Assembly (NCBI RefSeq): GCF_000420025.1 | Contig: NZ_ATUD01000016.1 | Coordinates: 1-64,000 of the forward strand | Source: Patulibacter americanus DSM 16676 | Lineage (GTDB): Bacteria > Actinomycetota > Thermoleophilia > Solirubrobacterales > Solirubrobacteraceae | Reading direction: 5' to 3' | DNA: 64,000 nt | In this document: positions 33,343 to 41,612 of the stretch, in pieces | How the letters are laid out: every line of letters starts with the position of its first letter | Numbering within the stretch: position 1 is the first letter of the stretch | Notes under the pieces: model-generated | Seen by the model: the letters and a program-made list of their open reading frames with translations, nothing else | Database searches by the model: none | What the model was told of the DNA's origin: nothing | Program-made: the position numbers and the translations under genes

Positions 33343-33846
33343 TCAGGCCAGCTCCGGGTACGCCCCGCGGCTGAAGACCATGGGGTGGTCGCTCTCCGTC
33401 ACCCCGAGGTCTCGCACCGCGCCCACCACGAGGGAGTGGTCGCCGAGCTGGATCTCGCGCTCGAGCTCGCAGTCGATCCAGGCGACGATGCCGTCGAGGA
33501 TGGGGGCGCCCGAGTACGGCCCCGGTCTCGTGGGCAGGCCGGCGAACTTGTCGCCGCCTCGGCGCGCGAACCGTGCCGCCATCGCGTTCTGCCCCTGGGC
33601 CAGGACGTTCACGCAGAACCGGCCCGCCTCGCGGATCACGGGCCAGCTCGTCGAGGTGTTCGCGGGGTAGAAGCCCACGAGCTGGGGCTCGAGTGAGATC
33701 GACGTGAAGGAGCCCACCGCCATGCCCGCGGGACCGTTGGGGGCGATCCCGGTGACGACGACCACGCTGGTCGGCACGTGCGACAGCACGTGTCGGAAGT
33801 GCTCGGGGTCGCCGTGCTGCTCGGGGCCGGGGGAGGGTGCGCTCAT
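33343..33846 (-). CDS. Flavin reductase-like (FMN-binding split-barrel) protein
   Basis: A 167-residue flavin reductase family protein. FRHVLSHVPTSVVVVTGIAP opens the domain, followed by GMAVGSFTSISLEPQLVGFY (the GxxxxSFxSxSLxPPL signature) and FCVNVLAQGQNAMAARFARR, DKFAGLP, and GDHSLVVGAVRDLGVTES. Such proteins use NAD(P)H to reduce FMN for a partner monooxygenase; no flavin monooxygenase is adjacent, though the MhuD-like enzyme 131 bp away also needs an electron source. ATG 33846 is preferred over 33861. The intervening 33212-33342 shows nothing. Confidence 0.87.
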   Translation of the reverse strand: MSAPSPGPEQHGDPEHFRHVLSHVPTSVVVVTGIAPNGPAGMAVGSFTSISLEPQLVGFYPANTSTSWPVIREAGRFCVNVLAQGQNAMAARFARRGGDKFAGLPTRPGPYSGAPILDGIVAWIDCELEREIQLGDHSLVVGAVRDLGVTESDHPMVFSRGAYPELA

Positions 33847-34104
33847 GGGACGGAATTCCACTCGGGATTCGGAGAAAGTCTACGCCGCGGACATCTCGGG
33901 GCCGTTGCAGAGGGTGGTCGAGGATGGTCGAGGGGGGTTGAGGTGCCGCAGGCGTCCCGCCGATCACGTACGCTCAGCGTCTTCTGTGCGAAAGGTCCGG
34001 TTTTCCGGAGCCACGTCCAGAAACACCGATACCAAGCTGATACCGAGCGAACCGCCCGCGGGGCCGCCATCGAACGCCGTTAATAAACAGACGGCCGATG
34101 CTGG
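33847..34104. other. Long intergenic region before the first large surface protein
   Basis: No credible gene. It contains short direct repeats (GGTCGAGGATGGTCGAGG near 33916; GATACCAAGCTGATACCGAG near 34028), a small hairpin TCCGG-TTTT-CCGGA near 33998, and an AT-rich patch TTAATAAACAGAC (34080-34092) directly upstream of the promoter at 34105, which could serve as an UP element. Confidence 0.5.
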
Positions 34105-34133
34105 TGGACAGTGCCCCTCCCCGGACGTAGCTT
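34105..34133 (+). promoter_or_regulatory. Promoter of the first large surface protein
   Basis: TGGACA (34105-34110) and TAGCTT (34128-34133) are 17 bp apart. The wider motif CTGGTGGACA-N16-GTAGCYTGCTCG is repeated with identical spacing before the paralogue at 37323, which makes it far more convincing than either copy alone. The start codon follows 33 bp later behind GGAGGAG. Confidence 0.7.
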
Positions 34134-34165
34134 GCTCGAGTTTCCGCACCCGGAGGAGAGAGCCT

Positions 34166-37096
34166 GTGCGCTCAAGGACCATCAGGACCATCGGCAGCCC
34201 GCCACGTAGGGCGTCAACCCGCTCGCGTCTCATCGCGGCAGCGGCTTGTGCGGTTCCCGCGCTCGCCATGTTCGGCGCCACCAGCGCCCAGGCCTACGAG
34301 ATCGACAACTTCTCGGCGCAGCTGCTGAACGGCAGCACGGGGCCGACGGGTACGTTCGCCAGCCAGGCGAGCGACCACCCCGACTTCGGCGTCATCAGGT
34401 TCGACACGAAAATCACTCCGGTGAACAACGCCGGCGTGAGCCCGGTGACGGAGCAGAACGGGTCCACGAAGACGATCCGCGTCGACACGCCGCCCGGCCT
34501 GGTCCCCAACCAGGAGGCGACGCCCAAGTGCGAGGACGAGGACCTCGAGGCGAACACGTGCGCCCCGGCCACGCAGATCGGCATGGTCGAGCTGCGCCTG
34601 CGCACCTACATCCCGCCGAATGCCCAGGCCGGCCTCGGCTTCCCGCAGGGCGCCAAGGGCACGGTGCGCGTGCGCATCGGCCTCTACAACATGGAGACGC
34701 ACGAGGGCGAGCTCGCGCGCTTCTCGTTCAACCCGCAGCAGGCCCCGAACGCCACGGGTGAGGTGGTCGACATCGTCGGCGGCATGCGCCCCGAGGACAA
34801 CGGCCTCTTCTTCACGATCAACAACGTCTCGACGCCGACGGCGGCGAACCCGACGACGCCGCTCCTGACCGGCTCGACCCTGACGTTCTGGGGCACCCCG
34901 GGCTCCGCTCTGCACGACGCCGAGCGCGGCTCCGCCACCCTCACGCTCGTCAACACGGACAACGCCGGCACGTGGCCCGGCGGCGGTCCGTTCCCCAGCC
35001 CGCCGTTCCCGCCCATGGGCACGCCCATCGCGGCCGGCCCGACGAACGTGCCGCTCGGCGCCCGCCCCGCCACCGGCCCGCTCGGCATCACGAACCGCAC
35101 TTCGGCGTTCCTGACGAACCCGACGACCTGCGTCGGCCCGCAGACGGCCACGCTCACCCTCGACTCCTACCAGGGCGATCGCCGCACCCGCGACGACATC
35201 GTCGGTGAGGAGACGAACGGTCTGCAGGGCTGCGACCAGGTGCCGTTCTCGTCGCAGACGAGTTTCGGCCCGAGCTCGATGCAGAACGACGCTCCGGTGC
35301 CGCTCTCCGTCGCCCTCGACATCCCGCAGACCGAGGACACTAACGTCCTGGGCACGTCCCACGTGGACGACGTCTCCGTGACGCTCCCGCCCGGCATGAC
35401 GATTTCCCCGTCGGCCGCCAACGGCCTCGAGGCCTGCACCGACGCCCAGCTCGGTCAGGGCACGAACGACGCGATCGCCTGCCCGGCGAGCTCCCGCGTC
35501 GGCGCGATCAGGATCGCCACCCCGGTGCTCGACTCGCCGCTCGAGGGCAACGTCTACATCGGCCAGCCGCTCTCGGGCAACCGCTACCGGCTGTTCCTCA
35601 ACGCGGACGGCCACGGCATCTCCATCCGCCTGAAGGGCACCGTCACGCCGAACCCGGAGACGGGTCAGGTCACGGCCGTCTTCGAGAACAACCCGCAGCT
35701 CCCGTTCTCGCAGTTCAAGCTCGACTTCGACGGTGGCTCCAAGGCCATCATCGCCAGCGCGCAGACCTGCGGCGCCGCTGAGGGCAGCGGCACGCTGACC
35801 GCCTACTCGGGCCACCCGGCCTCCCGCACCGCCTCGACGGTGCAGACGGTCGGCTGCAACGGCAACCCGTTCGCTCCGTCGGTGAGCGCCGCGTCCGTCT
35901 CGACGCTGGCCGGCAAGTACTCGCCGATCGGGGTCGTCTTCGGCCGCCCCGACGGCAACCAGTTCCTCTCGGGTCTCTCCGCCACGCTGCCCATCGGCAT
36001 GACGGCGAAGATCAAGGGCGTCCGCCAGTGCAGCGAGGCGCAGGTCGCCGCGATCACCTGCACGAACGACTCGCGCATCGGCACCGTGTCGGTCGCCGCC
36101 GGCCCCGGTGAGGCGCCGTACCGCCTGACCGGCACGGCGTACCTGACCGGCAGCTACAAGGGCGGCGCCTTCGGCTCCGTCGCCGTGATCCGCGTCATCG
36201 CCGGTCCGTACGACCTCGGTCACGTCGTCGTCCGCCAGGCCCTGCGCGTGGATCCCGAGACGGCCCAGGTGACCGTCGACAGCGATCCGCTCCCGCAGAT
36301 CAAGGAGGGCATCGTCCTCCGCCTCCGCGAGCTCAAGCTCGACGTGGACCGCAGGGACTTCCTGCGCAACCCGACGTCGTGCGGCCCGGCCATCATCGAG
36401 GCCAACCTGACCGGCAACGCCGGTGGCACGGCCACCCGCGGCGCGCGTCAGACCTTCACGGACTGCAAGAAGCTGCCGTTCCGTCCGAAGATCACGGTCG
36501 CGTTCGGCGTCAAGTCGCAGATGAAGAAGGGCCGCAACCCGAGCGTCACCGTCACGGCGACGCAGCGCGAGTCCGAGGCCGGCATCCGTTCGACCCAGGT
36601 CGCGCTGCCGAAGGACGTCTCGCTCAAGGCGGCCAACGCCGAGACGCTCTGCACCCAGGTGCAGATGCGCGCCGACAAGTGCCCGAAGGCGTCCATCGTG
36701 GGCTCCGCGCGGGCCACCACGACGATCCTGAACCGTTCGCTCAAGGGCCCGGTCTACTTCGTCAAGGGTGAGCGCACGACGGCCGCGGGCAAGGTCGTCC
36801 GCACGCTGCCGGCGCTCTACATCCCGCTGTTCGGCGAGGCACGCATCAACGTCCGCGCCCAGACGTCGGTCAGCCGTGGCCGCCTCGTGACGACGCTCCC
36901 GGCGATCCCGGACGCGCCGATCACGAAGTTCACGCTGAAGATCAACGGCGGCAAGCGCGGCATCATCAACGCCAACCGCGACCTCTGCAAGCGCAGCGTC
37001 AAGGCGTCGGCCCGGTTCGCGAGCTGGAGCGGCAAGAAGGCTCCGACCCGCAAGCCGCGCATCTCGCGCTCGGTCTGCAAGACGAGCTCGAAGTAA
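34166..37096 (+). CDS. Large secreted four-module protein (paralogue A)
   Basis: A 976-residue exported protein of no family I can name. GTG 34166 with GGAGGAG upstream gives a signal peptide (RLIAAAACAVPALAMFGATS then AQA) before YEIDNFSAQL. Four copies of a module recur near residues 106, 402, 606 and 812: PPG or LPxG/LPKD, a Cys pair (CEDEDLEANTC, CTDAQLGQGTNDAIAC, CSEAQVAAITC, CTQVQMRADKC), a SRIG-like turn and a V.TP..-G.VY strand set. Between them are SIRLKGTVTPNPETGQVTAV, NPQLPFSQFKLDFDGG and IRVIAGPYDLG segments. Predicted beta-rich, disulfide-bonded and extracellular, with a basic C-terminus. It is followed by three hairpins, then its paralogue. Confidence 0.8.
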   Translation: MRSRTIRTIGSPPRRASTRSRLIAAAACAVPALAMFGATSAQAYEIDNFSAQLLNGSTGPTGTFASQASDHPDFGVIRFDTKITPVNNAGVSPVTEQNGSTKTIRVDTPPGLVPNQEATPKCEDEDLEANTCAPATQIGMVELRLRTYIPPNAQAGLGFPQGAKGTVRVRIGLYNMETHEGELARFSFNPQQAPNATGEVVDIVGGMRPEDNGLFFTINNVSTPTAANPTTPLLTGSTLTFWGTPGSALHDAERGSATLTLVNTDNAGTWPGGGPFPSPPFPPMGTPIAAGPTNVPLGARPATGPLGITNRTSAFLTNPTTCVGPQTATLTLDSYQGDRRTRDDIVGEETNGLQGCDQVPFSSQTSFGPSSMQNDAPVPLSVALDIPQTEDTNVLGTSHVDDVSVTLPPGMTISPSAANGLEACTDAQLGQGTNDAIACPASSRVGAIRIATPVLDSPLEGNVYIGQPLSGNRYRLFLNADGHGISIRLKGTVTPNPETGQVTAVFENNPQLPFSQFKLDFDGGSKAIIASAQTCGAAEGSGTLTAYSGHPASRTASTVQTVGCNGNPFAPSVSAASVSTLAGKYSPIGVVFGRPDGNQFLSGLSATLPIGMTAKIKGVRQCSEAQVAAITCTNDSRIGTVSVAAGPGEAPYRLTGTAYLTGSYKGGAFGSVAVIRVIAGPYDLGHVVVRQALRVDPETAQVTVDSDPLPQIKEGIVLRLRELKLDVDRRDFLRNPTSCGPAIIEANLTGNAGGTATRGARQTFTDCKKLPFRPKITVAFGVKSQMKKGRNPSVTVTATQRESEAGIRSTQVALPKDVSLKAANAETLCTQVQMRADKCPKASIVGSARATTTILNRSLKGPVYFVKGERTTAAGKVVRTLPALYIPLFGEARINVRAQTSVSRGRLVTTLPAIPDAPITKFTLKINGGKRGIINANRDLCKRSVKASARFASWSGKKAPTRKPRISRSVCKTSSK

Positions 37097-37100
37097 CCCC

Positions 37101-37126
37101 GGTCGGCCGCCGCCCGGCGGCCGACC
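37101..37126 (+). terminator. Hairpin 1 after paralogue A
   Basis: GGTCGGCCGCC / GGCGGCCGACC, an 11-bp perfect stem with a GCCC loop, 4 bp after the stop codon. Confidence 0.55.
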
Positions 37127-37132
37127 GACACT

Positions 37133-37152
37133 CCCCGCCGGCGACGGCGGGG
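37133..37152 (+). terminator. Hairpin 2 after paralogue A
   Basis: CCCCGCCG / CGGCGGGG, an 8-bp stem closed by a GCGA (GNRA) loop. Confidence 0.45.
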
Positions 37153-37159
37153 ACGCAGC

Positions 37160-37193
37160 ACCGAGGCCCCGGACCACCGTCCGGGGCCTCGGT
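37160..37193 (+). terminator. Hairpin 3 after paralogue A
   Basis: ACCGAGGCCCCGGA / TCCGGGGCCTCGGT, a 14-bp perfect stem with a 6-base loop, followed by CGTTC. It is the strongest of three stacked hairpins and should isolate the two paralogous genes transcriptionally. Confidence 0.65.
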
Positions 37194-37248
37194 CGTTCAC
37201 CGGCAGGAGTCGAACACGAAACGCAACACGACCGCAACGCGTTTCTGG

Positions 37249-37277
37249 TGGACAACCGTGCTCCCACCCCGTAGCCT
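37249..37277 (+). promoter_or_regulatory. Promoter of the second large surface protein
   Basis: TGGACA (37249-37254) and TAGCCT (37272-37277) with 17-bp spacing, within the same CTGGTGGACA-N16-GTAGCYTGCTCG motif as at 34105. The ATG at 37323 follows a 5' leader of about 40 bases that carries GAGGAG. Confidence 0.7.
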
Positions 37278-37322
37278 GCTCGCGCCGCACACCCTCGACT
37301 GCGGTGCCCCCGAGGAGAAGAC

Positions 37323-40300
37323 ATGAGCCCAACGGTCGTCGCGGTCCCCCACCGCACCACACCCGCATCCCGCCGAGGAGTCGCGCTTCTGGCGCTGCTG
37401 CTGCTCGCCGTGTTCGGCGTCGGCATCGCCGGCGCATCATCGGCGCACGCCTACGGCATCGTCGACTTCAAGGCCGGGCCGCTCAAGAGCCAGGCCGACG
37501 GCGCCGAGCAGGACCGCGCGAACGACTTCTCGCAGTCCGCCGGCCGCCCGACCTACGGCATCACGGACTTCACGTTCGCCCAGGGTGCGAACGACGAGCC
37601 GGTCGCCAACACGAAGAACGTCCGGGTCGACATCCCGGCGGGTCTCACACCGAACCCGCGGGCGGTCCCCACGTGCTCCGATGCCGACCTCCTCGCCACC
37701 CGGTGCGCGCCTGAGACCCAGGTCGGCGTGAGTCAGCTGACCATCCGCGGCACGCTGACGCTCCCGCTCATCCAGCTGCCCCTGTCGCGGCAGACGATCA
37801 TCGCCCGGGTTCCCGTCTTCAACATGGAGCGCCGGCCCGGCCAGGTCGCGCGCTTCTCCTTCAACCCGCGGCAGGCCCCGGGCGCCGACCTCCTCGGCGG
37901 CGACCTCGACCCGATCGACATCGTGGGCGGCGTGCGCAGCGAGGACGCCGGGCTGTTCTTCACGATCACGGACCTGCCGCAGGATCCGGCAACCATCCGG
38001 TCGAAGCTCATCTTCTGGGGCCAGCCCGGCGCGGACATGCACAACCGCGAGCGCACTCGGGCCTCCGCCGACATCCCGGCCCTCGAGGCCATCCCGCTGG
38101 TCGGTGCGTTCATCCAGATCGCGACCGCCGACACCGGCGGCAACCGGCCCGTCCCGAACAAGACCCGCGCCTTCTTGACAAACCCGTCCTCCTGCGCCGG
38201 CCCGCAGACGTCGACCGTCGCGACGGAGTCCTACGCCGGCGAGCGCGCGTCGCGCAGCTACGCCACGCCGGTCGGCATCTCGGAGTGCGAGACCACGCCG
38301 TTCGGCGCGGAGATGGGCCTCGGCCCCCAGCAGGTCACCCGCGACAGCCCGAGCGGCCTCGAGGTCGGCCTGAGGGTTCCGCAGAACCAGGACTCGGAGC
38401 GCGGGACGGGCCACGTCAAGGACGTCTCGCTGACGCTGCCCCCCGGGGCGACGATCAGCCCGTCCGTGGCCAACGGCCTGGAGACGTGCTCCGACGCCGC
38501 GTTCAAGAAGGGCACGAACGAGGCGATCGACTGCCCCGCCGCCTCGCGCATCGGCTCGACCGAGGTCGTGACGCCGCTGCTCGACAACCCCCTGACCGGC
38601 AACGTGTACCTCGGCGACCCGATGCCCGGTGACCGCTACCGCCTGCTCATCAACGCGGACGGTCCCGGCTTCTCCATCCGCCTGACCGGCTCCGTCAAGC
38701 CGGACCCGAAGACGGGCCAGCTGACGACGGTCGTCAGCAACGCGCCGCAGGTGCCGTTCTCCGACTTCAACCTGCGCTTCGACGGCGGCCCGCGCGCCGT
38801 CATCGCGACGCCGCAGACGTGCGACACGGCGACGGGCTCCGCGAGCCTGGCCCCGTGGGCGGGCACCGCGCCCGCGACGCCGACGGCCAACCTGAACGTC
38901 ACGGGCTGCGAGGGCGGGTTCAACTTCGCTCCCGCGTTCGGCGCGAAGGCCTCGCCCACGGCCGGGGCGTTCCAGCCGCTGTCCGTGAGCTTCGGGCGCA
39001 ACGACGGCGACCAGTTCCTCGAGAAGATCGCCGTCGACCTGCCGCCGGGCCTCCTGGCGAAGATCAAGGGCGTCACGCGCTGCTCCGAGGCGCAGGTCGC
39101 CGCGGCCGCGTGCCCGGCGGCGTCGCGGGTCGGCACCGCCAGCGTGCAGGCCGGTCCCGGCTCCGCGCCCTACGGCCTCTCCAGCCCGGTGTACCTGACG
39201 AACGCCTACGGCGGCGGCAACTTCGGCTTCGCGACGATCATCCGCGCGATCGCCGGCCCGTACGACCTCGGCAACGTCACCGTCCGGCAGGCCATCAAGA
39301 TCGATCCGAACGACGCCCACGTGTCGGTCGTCTCCGATCCGCTGCCGCAGATCCAGGAGGGCATCCTGCTCCGCCTGCGGGCGCTCGAGCTGAACGTGAA
39401 CCGCGCCGGCTTCACGCGCAACCCGACGTCGTGCGGCCCGAAGACGCTGACGGCCAACCTCGGTTCGCCGAACGGCGGGACGGCGCAGCGCACGACGAGC
39501 CTGACGTTCGCCGACTGCGCGAAGCAGAAGTTCGCGCCGAAGATGCGGCTCTCGTTCACCGGCAAGAAGGACATGAAGGCCGGCCGCAACCCGGGCGTCA
39601 CCGCGAAGGTCACGCAGAAGGAGGGCGAGGCCGGCATCAAGTACACGACGGTCGTGCTCCCGAAGTCGGTCGCGCTCGCCTCGAGCAACGCCAACACCCT
39701 CTGCCCCACCGACGCGGCGCTGCAGGACAAGTGCGGGAAGAACACGATCGTCGGCAGCGCGTCGGCGGAGACCCCGATCCTGGGCACCAAGCTCTCGGGC
39801 CCGGTCTACTTCGTCAAGGGTCAGCGCACGACCGCGACGGGCAAGGTCGTCCCGACCCTCCCGACGCTGTTCGTGAAGCTCCAGGGCGAGGCCACGATCT
39901 ACCTGCGGGCGGTGACCGCGGTCAACAAGGGCCGCCTGACCACGACGTTCCCGGCGATCCCGGACGCGCCGCTGACGAACTTCACGTTCAACATCAGGAG
40001 CGGGAAGGGCGGCATCATCAACGCGAACGCCGACCTGTGCGCGAAGCGGCAGCGCGGCAGCGCGCGGCTCGCCTCGCACTCGGGGGCGCAGCCCAAGGCG
40101 TTCAAGACGACGATCGCCACGGCGTGCGGCAAGTCGCCGAAGCTCAAGGTGCGCTCGATCAAGCGCTCCGGGACGACGCTGCTGGTCAAGGGCACCGTCA
40201 CGAAGAAGGCCAAGGGCCGCGTGACCGCCCGCGTCACGTGCGGCAAGACGACGGTCCGTACGACGGCGACCCCCAAGAAGGGCCGCTGGACGGCGAAGGT

Positions 40301-40418
40301 CCGCCTGACCAAGGGCTGCAGCAACGCGTCGAAGGCGACGCTGAAGGTCGGCGTGGCGTCCAAGGGCGCCTACGCCTCGCAGACCGCGAAGAGCCGCAAG
40401 CTCAAGCTGCGGTTCTGA
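37323..40418 (+). CDS. Large secreted four-module protein (paralogue B) with C-terminal Ig-like domain
   Basis: A 1031-residue exported protein, paralogous to the preceding gene. Signal segment GVALLALLLLAVFGVGIAGA then SSAHA before YGIVDFKAGP. The four modules are again visible through their Cys pairs: CSDADLLATRC, CSDAAFKKGTNEAIDC, CSEAQVAAAAC and CPTDAALQDKC, each followed by an IG/VG turn, and through SIRLTGSVKPDPKTGQLTTV and IRAIAGPYDLGNVTVRQAIK. Unlike paralogue A it ends with an extra ~90-residue basic domain (KLKVRSIKRSGTTLLVKGTV to KLKLRF) resembling bacterial Ig-like/fibronectin-type modules. Extracellular, probably wall-associated; function unknown. Confidence 0.8.
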   Translation: MSPTVVAVPHRTTPASRRGVALLALLLLAVFGVGIAGASSAHAYGIVDFKAGPLKSQADGAEQDRANDFSQSAGRPTYGITDFTFAQGANDEPVANTKNVRVDIPAGLTPNPRAVPTCSDADLLATRCAPETQVGVSQLTIRGTLTLPLIQLPLSRQTIIARVPVFNMERRPGQVARFSFNPRQAPGADLLGGDLDPIDIVGGVRSEDAGLFFTITDLPQDPATIRSKLIFWGQPGADMHNRERTRASADIPALEAIPLVGAFIQIATADTGGNRPVPNKTRAFLTNPSSCAGPQTSTVATESYAGERASRSYATPVGISECETTPFGAEMGLGPQQVTRDSPSGLEVGLRVPQNQDSERGTGHVKDVSLTLPPGATISPSVANGLETCSDAAFKKGTNEAIDCPAASRIGSTEVVTPLLDNPLTGNVYLGDPMPGDRYRLLINADGPGFSIRLTGSVKPDPKTGQLTTVVSNAPQVPFSDFNLRFDGGPRAVIATPQTCDTATGSASLAPWAGTAPATPTANLNVTGCEGGFNFAPAFGAKASPTAGAFQPLSVSFGRNDGDQFLEKIAVDLPPGLLAKIKGVTRCSEAQVAAAACPAASRVGTASVQAGPGSAPYGLSSPVYLTNAYGGGNFGFATIIRAIAGPYDLGNVTVRQAIKIDPNDAHVSVVSDPLPQIQEGILLRLRALELNVNRAGFTRNPTSCGPKTLTANLGSPNGGTAQRTTSLTFADCAKQKFAPKMRLSFTGKKDMKAGRNPGVTAKVTQKEGEAGIKYTTVVLPKSVALASSNANTLCPTDAALQDKCGKNTIVGSASAETPILGTKLSGPVYFVKGQRTTATGKVVPTLPTLFVKLQGEATIYLRAVTAVNKGRLTTTFPAIPDAPLTNFTFNIRSGKGGIINANADLCAKRQRGSARLASHSGAQPKAFKTTIATACGKSPKLKVRSIKRSGTTLLVKGTVTKKAKGRVTARVTCGKTTVRTTATPKKGRWTAKVRLTKGCSNASKATLKVGVASKGAYASQTAKSRKLKLRF

Positions 40419-40437
40419 CGCGGGTAGGCTCGGGCGC

Positions 40438-41595
40438 ATGAGCGTCCGAGCCGAACCGATCGGCGTCGCCATGCTGGGCGCGGCCTTCATGGGCCGCGCC
40501 CACGCGCACGCCCTGCGGATCCTGGGGGGCCCGGCCGGACCGGGCGGCCCCGGGGACGCCGCTCCGCCCCGGCTCGAGGTGCTGGTCGGCCGCGACGCCG
40601 AACGCGCCGCGACCGCCGCCGCCGGCCTCGGGTTCGCCCGCTCCACCACGGACTGGCAGGCGGCCATCGCCGACCCGGCCGTCCACCTGTTCGACGACGT
40701 CGGACCGAACGACCAGCACGCCGAGCCGATCATCGCGGCCGCGCGGGCCGGCAAGCACGTGCTGTGCGAGAAGCCGCTGGGCCGCACCGCCGACGAGGCG
40801 CACGCGATGTGGACCGCCGCCCACGAGGCCGGCGTCGTCCACGCCACCGCGTTCAACCACCGCTGGCTCGCGGCCGTCCGCCACGCGCACGACCTGATCG
40901 CCGCCGGCCGCATCGGCGCGGTCCGCCACGTGCGGGTCCGCTACCTGCAGGACTGGCTCGCCGACCCGGACGCCCCGTGGTCGTGGCGGCTGTCCCGGGA
41001 GCGCTCCGGCTCCGGCGTCATCGGCGACCTCGGCTCGCACCTCGTCGACCTCTGCCGGCACCTCGTGGGCGAGATCGACGAGGTCTCCGCGCTCACCCGC
41101 ACGTGGACGACGGAGCGTCCGGGCGGCACGGTCGACGTCGACGACAGCGTCGACGCCACCCTCACGTTCGCCGGCGGGGCCACCGGCACGCTCTCCGCGT
41201 CCCGCGTCTCGCACGGCCGCGTCAACAGCCTGACGCTCGAGATCACGGGGGAGTCGGGCACGATCCTCTTCGACCTCGAGCGATTGAACGAGCTGCGGCT
41301 GATCGTCGCGGGCGAGCCGTCGACGGAGCAGGGACTGCGCACCATCCTCGTGACTGACCCGGGGCACCCGTTCCTGCGCGACTGGTGGCCCCCCGGCCAC
41401 ACCCTCGGCTGGGACGTCGGGTTCGTCCACGAGCTCCACCACGTGCTGCAGGCCATCCGCACCGGCGAGCCGATCACGCCGCTGGGCGCCGACTTCGAGG
41501 ACGGCTACCGGGCCGCCGAGGTCTGCGACGCCCTGGTGCGCTCCGCGGCGGGGGGCCGGCCGGTGCGGCCCGTGTACCGGGCGGTCGGGGCGTAG
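40438..41595 (+). CDS. Gfo/Idh/MocA family oxidoreductase
   Basis: A 385-residue NAD(P)-dependent dehydrogenase. The N-terminal Rossmann part has VAMLGAAFMGRAHAHALRIL, DDVGPNDQHAEPIIAAARAG and KHVLCEKPLGRTADEAHAM (the EKP motif); the C-terminal part has GSGVIGDLGSHLVDLCRHLV with the catalytic Asp/His pair and DATLTFAGGATGTLSASRVS. Family members oxidise sugars, inositols or sugar-derived cyclitols; DLGSH..D is common in inositol dehydrogenase-like proteins. It starts 19 bp after paralogue B. TAGGCT seven bases before the ATG hints at its own leaderless promoter. It ends inside the hairpin shared with the convergent MBL gene. Confidence 0.88.
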   Translation: MSVRAEPIGVAMLGAAFMGRAHAHALRILGGPAGPGGPGDAAPPRLEVLVGRDAERAATAAAGLGFARSTTDWQAAIADPAVHLFDDVGPNDQHAEPIIAAARAGKHVLCEKPLGRTADEAHAMWTAAHEAGVVHATAFNHRWLAAVRHAHDLIAAGRIGAVRHVRVRYLQDWLADPDAPWSWRLSRERSGSGVIGDLGSHLVDLCRHLVGEIDEVSALTRTWTTERPGGTVDVDDSVDATLTFAGGATGTLSASRVSHGRVNSLTLEITGESGTILFDLERLNELRLIVAGEPSTEQGLRTILVTDPGHPFLRDWWPPGHTLGWDVGFVHELHHVLQAIRTGEPITPLGADFEDGYRAAEVCDALVRSAAGGRPVRPVYRAVGA

Positions 41596-41612
41596 GGGGC
41601 GGGCCCCTACGC
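41590..41612. terminator. Bidirectional terminator carrying both stop codons
   Basis: GCGTAGGGG / CCCCTACGC, a 9-bp perfect stem with a 5-base loop. The TAG of the + strand oxidoreductase and the TAG of the - strand MBL hydrolase lie in the two arms, so one hairpin ends both genes. Confidence 0.6.

Noticed and set aside
34214-40913. Long open frames on the - strand opposite the two large surface proteins (over 1000 codons each)
   Set aside because: They are third-position shadows typical of high-GC DNA: Arg/Ala/Asp-rich, without motifs, while the + strand frames have signal peptides, ribosome sites and promoters.
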